DNA of 5,157 bases from Candidatus Omnitrophota bacterium (lineage in GTDB: Bacteria; Omnitrophota; Gorgyraeia; Velamenicoccales; JABMQK01). Below, one piece after another: positions 1 through 5,157 of the stretch. Within the stretch, counting starts at the first letter, position 1, and each line of letters starts with the position of its first letter. The position numbers and the translations under genes are program-made. The DNA lies in assembly GCA_028712915.1 (NCBI GenBank), contig JAQTPJ010000079.1, positions 1 through 5,157 of the forward strand. Reading direction: 5' to 3'. The notes under the pieces were generated by a model. That model made no database searches and was not told where the DNA came from. It saw only the letters and a program-made list of their open reading frames with translations.

Positions 1-774
1 GGGGAAGCAGTTAAGCAAAAGGAAGCCGCAAAGACAATAACCGCAAGCGGCCTGTATCCTCAGATCGACGCTGACCTTGATGCTTCAACAACAAAAAAGA
101 CTACCGTAACTTCCGGTTCAAGCACCACTGCGACAACTGATTCTTATTCCTACGGCTTAAGCGCCACGCAGCTTATTTTCGACGGCAGAAAGACAGCCAA
201 TGAAATAAAGGCTGCTTCGCAGGATATAAAGGCTGCGCAGGAAAGTTACCGCTTTACCTCATCCGAAGTAAAATATAATCTTAGGTCTGCGTTCGTTAAT
301 CTACTCAAAGAACAGGAATTAATAAAGGTAATAGAGGAAATTGTAAAAATTAGAAGAAATAGCTTGATGTTGATTTCTTTGCGTTATGAATCCGGCCTAG
401 AACATAAAGGCGCTTTATTGACGGCAGAAGCAAATGTTGCTCAGGCAAACTTTGAGCTCTCACAGGCAAAAAGGGATCTCGAATTGATGCAGGTAAAATT
501 AAATAAAGAAATGGGCCGCGAAGAATTTGAGCCGATGATTGTCAAAGGCGATTTTGAAATCTCTGATACTGTTAAAGAAAAGCCTGATTTTGATGAATTA
601 ATCAATAATAATCCTTCTGTGCTGCAGGCTATCGCTAAAAAGAATTCAGCTTCTTTTGATATCAAATCAGCTATGCTAATTTCTCACCGCAGCTTTCCGG
701 TACAGCAGGCACCAGTAAATCGGGCTCCAAGTGGCCTGCCAAGGGCAAGCAGTGGAATTTGGGTTTGGGTATAA
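1..774 (+). CDS. TolC-family outer membrane efflux protein, N-terminal part (5' truncated, frameshifted)
   Basis: This is the first part of an outer-membrane channel of the TolC/OEP family, which trimerises into a beta-barrel plus a periplasmic alpha-helical tunnel. Reading frame 1 is open from the window edge, so the signal peptide and true start are missing. Visible residues 1-224 (to base 672) look genuine. A helix end runs into GLYPQIDADLDAS, a typical first barrel strand. A Ser/Thr-rich stretch (about residues 29-50) follows, probably a surface loop, then YGLSATQLIFDG, the second strand entering the long helices. Residues 64-170 are Ala/Gln/Glu/Lys-rich helix, including LRYESGLEHKGALLTAEA, where TolC proteins usually have R-Y-x-x-G. 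From residue 225 to the stop at 772-774 the frame-1 sequence (Arg/Ser/Pro-rich, ending SGIWVWV) no longer resembles the family, while frame 3 does. The last 34 codons are therefore an out-of-frame tail. It lies directly upstream of the macA/macB pair and is presumably their exit duct. Confidence 0.88.
   Translation, partial: GEAVKQKEAAKTITASGLYPQIDADLDASTTKKTTVTSGSSTTATTDSYSYGLSATQLIFDGRKTANEIKAASQDIKAAQESYRFTSSEVKYNLRSAFVNLLKEQELIKVIEEIVKIRRNSLMLISLRYESGLEHKGALLTAEANVAQANFELSQAKRDLELMQVKLNKEMGREEFEPMIVKGDFEISDTVKEKPDFDELINNNPSVLQAIAKKNSASFDIKSAMLISHRSFPVQQAPVNRAPSGLPRASSGIWVWV
660..675 (+). other. Frameshift junction inside the TolC-family gene
   Basis: Family-like sequence switches from frame 1 to frame 3 here. 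Frame 1 reads FDIKSA up to base 672, and frame 3 reads YANFSPQLSG from base 672. Frame 3 is closed by TGA at 657-659, so the shift must lie at or after base 660. The neatest repair is one extra T beside base 672 (GCT-TAT-GCT instead of GCTATGCT), giving the continuous IKSAYANFSPQLSG. This is a one-base deletion in either the genome or the read. No slippery heptamer precedes it, so programmed slippage is unlikely. Confidence 0.85.
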
Positions 775-1145
775 GTATGCCGATATTCGAGGGAGGATTG
801 AGAGTTGCCCAGGTTTCGCAGGCGCAATCCGCATACAGGCAGGCGCAAGCGGATGAAAGAAGCGTAATAGACAGCGCTATTGTGAGCCTTGAACAGGCGT
901 GGGTAGAACTCCAGGATGCCGTAGAAACAGTAGGGGTTCAGCAAAAATCCCTGGAAGCCGCTGTCGAACGTTCCAATATAGCAGAGGCGCAGTATTCGGC
1001 AGGTTTTATCGATTTCGATAGCTGGACGATAATAGAGAATAATTTAGTAACGGTAAAAAAATCATTTTTAAACGCTCAGGCTAATGTTTTGCTTGCGGAG
1101 GCTAATTGGGTTCAGGCGAAAGGAGAAACGTTAGAATATGAATAA
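672..1145 (+). CDS. TolC-family outer membrane efflux protein, C-terminal part (after frameshift)
   Basis: This is the second OEP repeat of the same channel, continued in frame 3. From base 672 it reads YANFSPQLSGTAG (third barrel strand), then a short Lys/Gly/Ser loop, then WNLGLGISMPIFEGG, the fourth strand and turn, which parallels QLIFDG in the first half as expected from the internal duplication of TolC proteins. Helical sequence follows, rich in Ala, Gln and Glu (SQAQSAYRQAQADERS and onward), with AEAQYSAGFIDFDSWTIIE matching the R/QY-x-x-G motif of the first half. It ends WVQAKGETLEYE with a TAA at 1143-1145. It supplies 157 codons, making about 381 visible residues with the first part, near the usual family length once the missing N-terminus is added. 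Frame 3 has a TGA at 657-659, and no ATG with a ribosome site precedes the conserved start of this half. The earliest candidates are TTG 759 and ATG 777, so it is unlikely to be a separate gene. Its last 8 bases overlap the adaptor gene. Confidence 0.85.
   Translation, partial: YANFSPQLSGTAGTSKSGSKWPAKGKQWNLGLGISMPIFEGGLRVAQVSQAQSAYRQAQADERSVIDSAIVSLEQAWVELQDAVETVGVQQKSLEAAVERSNIAEAQYSAGFIDFDSWTIIENNLVTVKKSFLNAQANVLLAEANWVQAKGETLEYE
1120..1125 (+). promoter_or_regulatory. Ribosome binding site for the macA-like gene
   Basis: AAGGAG inside the end of the channel gene is a near-perfect Shine-Dalgarno sequence. It sits 12 bases before the ATG at 1138, slightly longer than the usual spacing. It supports that ATG as the start, and its position inside the upstream coding region fits translational coupling. 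Confidence 0.6.
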
Positions 1146-2121
1146 GAAGACGAAATTTTCTTTTATTATAATATTGCTTCTTGCAGTTACTGGTATTTTA
1201 GTTTTTATAAAAACAGCAAAGAAACAGGGTCCTGCGGAAGTATCAAACGAGATTTCTCCGATGATAGGGTCAGTGCGGGTAATAATTTCGACCACAGGCA
1301 CGGTTTATCCCAAAAACCGCCTGGAGATAAAACCTCCGGTCAGCGGCCGCATAGAGAGTGTTTTGGTTAAAGAGGGAGACAACGTAAAAGAGGGAGAGAC
1401 TCTTGCTTTGATGAGTTCGACCGAGAGGGCGGCGCTTCTTGACGCTGCGCGCGCAAAAGGCGAAGAGGAATTAAAATATTGGCAGGAGGCTTATAAGCCT
1501 ATAGTGTTATTAGCTCCGATTAACGGCGAGGTTATTGTGGCTACTACTCAGCCCGGCCAGACTGTTACGACTTCTGATGCTGTAGTGGTATTGTCGGACC
1601 AGCTTATCGTTCGCGCTGAAGTAGATGAAACTGATATAGGAAGGGTTAAACTTGAACAAAAGGCTGTAATCAGCCTTGATGCTTACCCCGATGATAAAAT
1701 CAATGCCGCTGTTGACCACATATATTATGAATCGGAGACATCTAATAACGTAACCATATATAAAGTTGACCTTGTTCCTGATGAAGTTCCTGAATTCTTC
1801 CGTTCTGGAATGAATGCTACGATAGATTTTATAGAGAAGAACAGCGAGAATGCTATGCTTCTTCCTGTTGAGGCGGTTTATATAGATGAGGGTAATAATG
1901 AAGGGTTTGTTTTCGTAAAACAGGAAGGCAGTGATGCCCTAGTCAAGAGGATGGTTAAGATTGGCATCACCGACGATGAAAATTATGAAATACTCTCAGG
2001 GCTTGATAAAAACGATAAAGTAGTTGTTACGTCGCAAGAATACATTCTTCCTCAGGCAGACGATGGCGGCAGCAACCCGTTTATGCCTAATATGAGAAGA
2101 GGCAGCTCAAGCAAAAAATGA
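1138..2121 (+). CDS. macA: MacA-like periplasmic adaptor subunit (HlyD/membrane fusion protein family)
   Basis: This is a periplasmic adaptor that would link the MacB pump to the TolC-type channel. The 327-residue product starts with a basic N-terminus and one hydrophobic segment (residues 7-25, no lipobox cysteine), so it is probably an inner-membrane-anchored periplasmic protein. Domains in order are: a split lipoyl/biotinyl-like domain, first half about 60-93 (PPVSGRIESVLVKEGDNVKEG) and second half about 123-152 (LLAPINGEVIVATTQPGQTV); a short helical hairpin between them at about 94-121; a beta-barrel about 155-232 with VDETDIGRVKLEQKAVISLD and a FRSGMNATIDF strand; and a membrane-proximal domain about 240-302 (LLPVEAVY, VKIGITDDENYEILSGL). 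It ends in a polar Gly/Ser/Asn/Lys tail with NPFMPN. It is shorter than typical MacA (about 370 residues), mainly because of the hairpin. The start overlaps the channel gene by 8 bases and the TGA overlaps the macB ATG. Family assignment is firm; macA rather than another ABC-linked adaptor rests on the neighbour. Confidence 0.92.
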   Translation: MNKKTKFSFIIILLLAVTGILVFIKTAKKQGPAEVSNEISPMIGSVRVIISTTGTVYPKNRLEIKPPVSGRIESVLVKEGDNVKEGETLALMSSTERAALLDAARAKGEEELKYWQEAYKPIVLLAPINGEVIVATTQPGQTVTTSDAVVVLSDQLIVRAEVDETDIGRVKLEQKAVISLDAYPDDKINAAVDHIYYESETSNNVTIYKVDLVPDEVPEFFRSGMNATIDFIEKNSENAMLLPVEAVYIDEGNNEGFVFVKQEGSDALVKRMVKIGITDDENYEILSGLDKNDKVVVTSQEYILPQADDGGSNPFMPNMRRGSSSKK

Positions 2122-4091
2122 TAGAGATAAGAAATATATTTAAAACATATCAGATGGGCAAGGTGGAAGTAAAAGCCCTTAACGGCGTATCTTTGAATAT
2201 TGCACAGGGTGAATTTGTGGCCATTATGGGTCCTTCTGGTTCTGGCAAGTCTACGCTTATGCATGTATTGGGTTTGCTCGACAGGCCTGATCTAGGCGAG
2301 TACTCATTGGGAGGAGAAGACGTAACAAAACTTACGGACAAAGAGCTGGCTTTAGTTAGAAGCCAATTGGTGGGTTTTATCTTTCAGCAATTCCACCTGT
2401 TGCCTAGAATGACCGCATTGGAGAATGCCGAGTTACCGCTTATTTATGCCGGCAAAAGGCATTTAAAAGAAAGAGCGCAGCGTGAAATAGAAGAAGTTGG
2501 CTTAAAAGACAGGATGTTCCATAAATCTAATGAGTTGTCCGGAGGCCAGCAGCAGAGGGTTGCAATTGCAAGGTCATTGGTTAATGCCCCGCCTGTTATT
2601 TTTGCCGATGAACCTACAGGAAACCTTGATTCAAAAAGCAAAGAAGAAATAATTGCCATATTAGAGAAACTTAATCAAAAAGGCAAAACGATTGTTATTG
2701 TTACCCATGAAAACGAAGTTGCTTCCCATGCCAAGCGTGTAATCCGTATGCAAGACGGAAAGATTATTTCTGATGAGACTGTTGCCGGTGGAACAAAAAC
2801 TTTAGCGGAGGATGTTCGGGAAAATTCCATAAAGAATATTCTGTCTAATTCCAGGAGCATGTTTGGTAATGGGATGGAATTTATGGATTACCTGCGCCAG
2901 GCTGTCTTTGCCATGCTTTCGCATAAGATGCGGGCGTTTTTATCCATCCTTGGTATACTTATCGGTGTTGCAGCGGTTATAGCTATGCTTGCAGTAGGCA
3001 GGGGGGCGCAAGAATCAATAGAGAAACGCTTGACATCTATGGGTTCTAATTTGCTTATTGTAAGGCCTGGGGCCTCAAGGAGTATGGGTGTGGCTTTACA
3101 GGCCGGAACAGTAACACGTTTTACATTCCAGGATGTGGAGGTTATCGAGAAAATCAAAGATTATGTTAAAAAAGTTAGCCCTTCGGTAACAGATAGGGCG
3201 CAGATAGTTTATACTAATAAAAACTGGAATACCCAGGTTGAAGGCGGCGGCGTAGATTATGAACAAGTGCGTTCTGCCACTCCGACAGTTGGCAGGTTTT
3301 TCAGCGAGGATGAGGTAAGGCAGAGGAGCAAGGTGGCGTTGCTAGGCACGACTGTGGTAAAGGAACTTTTTGGCAGCGCAAATCCGATAGGAGAAATTAT
3401 AAAGATAAACCGCATAAACTTTAAAATAATAGGCATTTTGCCTGCCAAGGGCGCTGCCGGTCCTCATGACCAGGATGATGCAGTAGTTATTCCGATTACC
3501 ACGGCGATGTATAGAGTGATGGGGAAGGAATACATTGATTCTATTTATGTGGAAGCAAAGAGCGCCGAATTAACAGATGCAGCGCAGGAATCTATATATA
3601 AAATTATTGCAAAACAGCATCGCCTTACCACTGAAGAGGCAGAAGAGTCGTTTCAAATACACAATATGACTGATATTAAAAAAATGTTGGAGTCTACTAC
3701 TGAAACGATGTCGTTATTGTTAGGCGCAATCGCCGCCATATCGCTTTTAGTCGGCGGTATAGGTATTATGAATATTATGCTGGTTTCAGTAACCGAGCGC
3801 ACGAGGGAAATCGGCCTGCGCAAGGCCATAGGCGCGAACAACAAAGATATCATGACGCAGTTCCTTATTGAGGCTATATTGATGTCGTTTATCGGAGGGG
3901 TGGCGGGTGTCGCGCTTGGCAGCGGGGTATCAACATTAATAACTATTATCGCGGGATGGTCGGTAAGGGTTTCTTTATCTTCTGTAGTCCTTGCCACGCT
4001 TTTTTCCTTAATGGTAGGCGTGGTGTTCGGCCTCTGGCCGGCTAAGCAGGCTTCTGATTTAAATCCCATTGAGGCATTAAGGTACGAATAG
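2118..4091 (+). CDS. macB: MacB-like ABC transporter, fused ATPase and permease
   Basis: This is an inner-membrane pump of the MacB/ABC3 family, which uses ATP hydrolysis in the cytoplasm to drive periplasmic conformational changes that push substrate through the adaptor and outer-membrane channel. At 657 residues it is full length for MacB. The ATPase domain (about 1-225) is complete: Walker A GPSGSGKST (38-46), Q-loop Gln90 in FIFQQFHLLP, signature LSGGQQQR (140-147), Walker B VIFADEP (160-166, catalytic Glu165), D-loop NLD (169-171) and H-loop His197. After a linker come membrane helix 1 (about 272-293), a large periplasmic MacB_PCD-type domain (about 295-525, with TPTVGRFFSEDEV and NPIGEIIKI), and an FtsX-type domain with three helices (about 530-552, 580-606, 619-640) containing SVTERTREIGLRKAIGA. 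It ends DLNPIEALRYE, a usual MacB C-terminus. Its ATG overlaps the adaptor TGA (ATGA), and only a weak purine-rich site precedes it, so coupling is likely. Known relatives export macrolides, peptides or lipoprotein-like substrates; the substrate here is unknown. Confidence 0.96.
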   Translation: MIEIRNIFKTYQMGKVEVKALNGVSLNIAQGEFVAIMGPSGSGKSTLMHVLGLLDRPDLGEYSLGGEDVTKLTDKELALVRSQLVGFIFQQFHLLPRMTALENAELPLIYAGKRHLKERAQREIEEVGLKDRMFHKSNELSGGQQQRVAIARSLVNAPPVIFADEPTGNLDSKSKEEIIAILEKLNQKGKTIVIVTHENEVASHAKRVIRMQDGKIISDETVAGGTKTLAEDVRENSIKNILSNSRSMFGNGMEFMDYLRQAVFAMLSHKMRAFLSILGILIGVAAVIAMLAVGRGAQESIEKRLTSMGSNLLIVRPGASRSMGVALQAGTVTRFTFQDVEVIEKIKDYVKKVSPSVTDRAQIVYTNKNWNTQVEGGGVDYEQVRSATPTVGRFFSEDEVRQRSKVALLGTTVVKELFGSANPIGEIIKINRINFKIIGILPAKGAAGPHDQDDAVVIPITTAMYRVMGKEYIDSIYVEAKSAELTDAAQESIYKIIAKQHRLTTEEAEESFQIHNMTDIKKMLESTTETMSLLLGAIAAISLLVGGIGIMNIMLVSVTERTREIGLRKAIGANNKDIMTQFLIEAILMSFIGGVAGVALGSGVSTLITIIAGWSVRVSLSSVVLATLFSLMVGVVFGLWPAKQASDLNPIEALRYE

Positions 4092-4108
4092 GGCTTATTA
4101 ATTTTAGG

Positions 4109-4136
4109 TTGATAATTATAGATGCGGTAGTATAAT
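4109..4136 (+). promoter_or_regulatory. Predicted sigma70-type promoter
   Basis: TTGATA (4109-4114, five of six matching the -35 consensus) is followed after 16 bases by a perfect TATAAT (4131-4136) in an AT-rich stretch just after macB. Transcription would begin near 4143. There is no extended -10 TG. The terminator begins only about 40 bases after the expected start, so this promoter either makes a short RNA or drives the downstream gene through attenuation or read-through. Confidence 0.55.
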
Positions 4137-4143
4137 TAATTTC

Positions 4144-4200
4144 ATGCCGCAGGTATCTGTAACCAGGTTAAAGCAGAATTCAAAGCAACTCCATTTTTAG
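4144..4200 (+). other. Possible leaderless 18-codon mini-ORF
   Basis: The ATG at 4144 lies almost exactly at the start expected from the promoter at 4109-4136. It opens an 18-codon frame, MPQVSVTRLKQNSKQLHF, ending with TAG at 4198-4200 inside the loop of the terminator hairpin. The peptide is basic and has no recognisable family. No run of one amino acid suggests classical amino-acid attenuation. It could be a leader peptide, but an ORF this short easily arises by chance. No Shine-Dalgarno site is possible if transcription starts at 4143. Confidence 0.15.
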
Positions 4201-4214
4201 GGAGTTGTTTTTTT
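4182..4214 (+). terminator. Intrinsic (rho-independent) terminator
   Basis: CAACTCC (4186-4192) pairs perfectly with GGAGTTG (4201-4207) around an 8-base loop (ATTTTTAG) and is followed by seven T's (4208-4214). The stem can be lengthened by G-T and A-T pairs between AAAG (4182-4185) and the first T's. It probably ends the channel-macA-macB transcript. It also sits directly downstream of the promoter at 4109-4136. Confidence 0.85.
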
Positions 4215-4236
4215 ATGATTTGCAAAGTTAATCTAT

Positions 4237-5157
4237 ATGGCAAAAAACATCTCAAAAGGTAAAATAGTCAACATGCTGGAAGAAAAAGCAGCGTTTTTTA
4301 ATTTCCGGGTTTGGGTTAAACAGAATTGGAAAGTTGTCCTGGTTTTGGTTTTACTTGTTTGCGCGGCTTACTGGAACAGCCTGGGGGCTGATTTTACGTC
4401 AGACGATACGCGTTCAATATTAAATAACGAATCGCTTGATAAAACAAGCTATGTCCTCGGGCAGAATAGAATTAACCCCATAATCCACTTTTTCATAAAT
4501 AAGATATTCGGCCGCGTCCCTATTTATTACAGATTGGTAAATATTATTGCACATGCAGCCGTAGTTTTAACAACCTATCTTTTGTTTAGTATTCTAATTG
4601 GTCCTAAAGTCGCTTTTTTTACCGCCGCTATTTTAGCCGTACACCCCATTGAAACAGAGTCAGTCACCTGGATTTCCGGCGGCCCTTACGCGTTATATAC
4701 TTTTTTTATTGTTTTGGCCCTTTTGTTATACACCTTATCCTATAAAAATAAGAAGCTGTTGAAATTCTCGTTTATTGTTTTTATTATCAGTTTATTCACG
4801 CATGATATGGCAGTGGCTTTTCCTTTAGTGCTTTTTGCATTTATCTTATCTTTTTCTGATTTGCGTAAGAACTGGAAAGATTTAATACCATTTTTTACGG
4901 CAGTTATTATTATTTTTTTATTGTATATGGGGAAAATAGGGCAGAGGCTTGAAACATTCCAGGCAGATTTTTATCAGGAGTCGCACATAATGAATCCTTT
5001 TGTGCAGATTCCCATAGCCATTACATCTTACCTTGGACTAATCTTTTGGCCAAAGGTTTTGACCTTATATCATTCAGAGTTGATATTCAGCCTTACGCAG
5101 TATTTTATAAGGCTTGCGTTGTTTATTATTTTCTTAGGAGTAGTCATTTACAGTTTT
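4237..5157 (+). CDS. Polytopic membrane glycosyltransferase-like protein (GT39/PMT or TMTC type), 3' truncated
   Basis: This is the N-terminal 307 codons of an integral membrane protein, open to the window edge. It resembles GT-C glycosyltransferases of the dolichyl/polyprenyl-phosphate-mannose type, which move a sugar from a lipid carrier to protein or glycan on the outer face of the inner membrane; bacterial members often carry C-terminal TPR repeats, which would lie beyond the window. After helix 1 (about 31-49) comes FTSDDTRSILNNES, with the acidic pair Asp56-Asp57 where GT-C enzymes have their catalytic first-loop acid. Then come NPIIHFFINKIFG, YYRLVNIIAHAAVVLTTYLL, and AVHPIETESVTWISGGPYAL (about 134-153), the most family-like stretch. 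About nine to ten hydrophobic segments are visible (for example 99-120, 149-168, 174-206, 215-231, 255-272, 287-306). The start is uncertain: ATG 4237 has no clear ribosome site, while ATG 4273 (Met13) has AAAGG 12-13 bases upstream. It stands after the terminator and is probably unrelated to the export operon. Confidence 0.75.
   Translation, partial: MAKNISKGKIVNMLEEKAAFFNFRVWVKQNWKVVLVLVLLVCAAYWNSLGADFTSDDTRSILNNESLDKTSYVLGQNRINPIIHFFINKIFGRVPIYYRLVNIIAHAAVVLTTYLLFSILIGPKVAFFTAAILAVHPIETESVTWISGGPYALYTFFIVLALLLYTLSYKNKKLLKFSFIVFIISLFTHDMAVAFPLVLFAFILSFSDLRKNWKDLIPFFTAVIIIFLLYMGKIGQRLETFQADFYQESHIMNPFVQIPIAITSYLGLIFWPKVLTLYHSELIFSLTQYFIRLALFIIFLGVVIYSF

Noticed and set aside
655..680. Programmed -1 ribosomal frameshift to join the two halves of the channel gene
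   Set aside because: The shift would need re-reading of T672, but no X-XXY-YYZ slippery heptamer or obvious downstream stimulatory hairpin is present, and TolC-family proteins are not known to use recoding.
684..944. Minus-strand open frame of 86 codons opposite the TolC-family gene
   Set aside because: It overlaps the conserved second repeat of the channel, has no recognisable protein features and no ribosome site, so it is an antisense shadow.
3653..4069. Minus-strand open frame of 138 codons opposite the end of macB
   Set aside because: It lies wholly inside the well-supported macB coding region, and its translation shows no domain or ribosome site. It looks like a shadow of the hydrophobic helices on the other strand.
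4123..4151. Inverted repeat TGCGG/CCGCA flanking the predicted -10 box, as a possible operator
   Set aside because: Each arm is only 5 bases, with a 19-base gap. This is too weak to separate from chance.
4137..4185. tRNA or known riboswitch in the intergenic region
   Set aside because: No cloverleaf, T-arm consensus or recognisable riboswitch core could be found. The segment before the terminator shows little stable pairing.
4215..4262. Fifteen-codon ORF starting at ATG 4215, just after the terminator
   Set aside because: It is very short, has no ribosome site, and overlaps the start of the long downstream gene in another frame. Chance is the simplest explanation.

Overview
The window reads as part of a Gram-negative (diderm) bacterial chromosome of moderate GC content. 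All recognisable genes lie on the + strand, with tight overlaps and no mobile-element, CRISPR, tRNA or rRNA signal. An outer-membrane TolC-type channel beside MacA/MacB requires two membranes. A membrane glycosyltransferase of the kind often fused to TPR repeats follows. This mix would suit an environmental or metagenomic lineage such as Omnitrophota or another PVC/deltaproteobacteria-like group, but that placement is a guess from gene style, not shown by the sequence.

Region 1 (1-4091) is a three-gene operon for a tripartite ABC export system, in the order TolC-family channel, MacA-like adaptor, MacB-like ABC transporter. The channel gene is cut by the left edge of the window. It also carries an apparent one-base deletion near position 672, so it reads as two pieces: frame 1 up to a stop at 774, and frame 3 from about 672 to 1145. 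The adaptor start overlaps the end of the channel gene by 8 bases, and the MacB start overlaps the adaptor stop in an ATGA. Translation is therefore probably coupled. Together the products would form an outer-membrane duct, a periplasmic adaptor and an inner-membrane ATP-driven pump. The substrate cannot be read from the sequence.

Region 2 (4092-4236) is a 145-base intergenic segment. It holds a good sigma70-type promoter (TTGATA, 16 bases, TATAAT), a possible leaderless 18-codon ORF, and a strong intrinsic terminator ending in seven T's. The terminator probably ends the export operon. The promoter just upstream of it could make a transcript of about 70 nt, either a small RNA or an attenuated leader for the next gene.

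Region 3 (4237-5157) is the N-terminal 307 codons of a polytopic membrane protein resembling GT39/PMT-like (TMTC-type) glycosyltransferases. It runs off the right edge.

I see no clearly new biological system. The points most worth a second look are the broken channel gene, the unusually short hairpin of the adaptor, and the promoter-miniORF-terminator unit.
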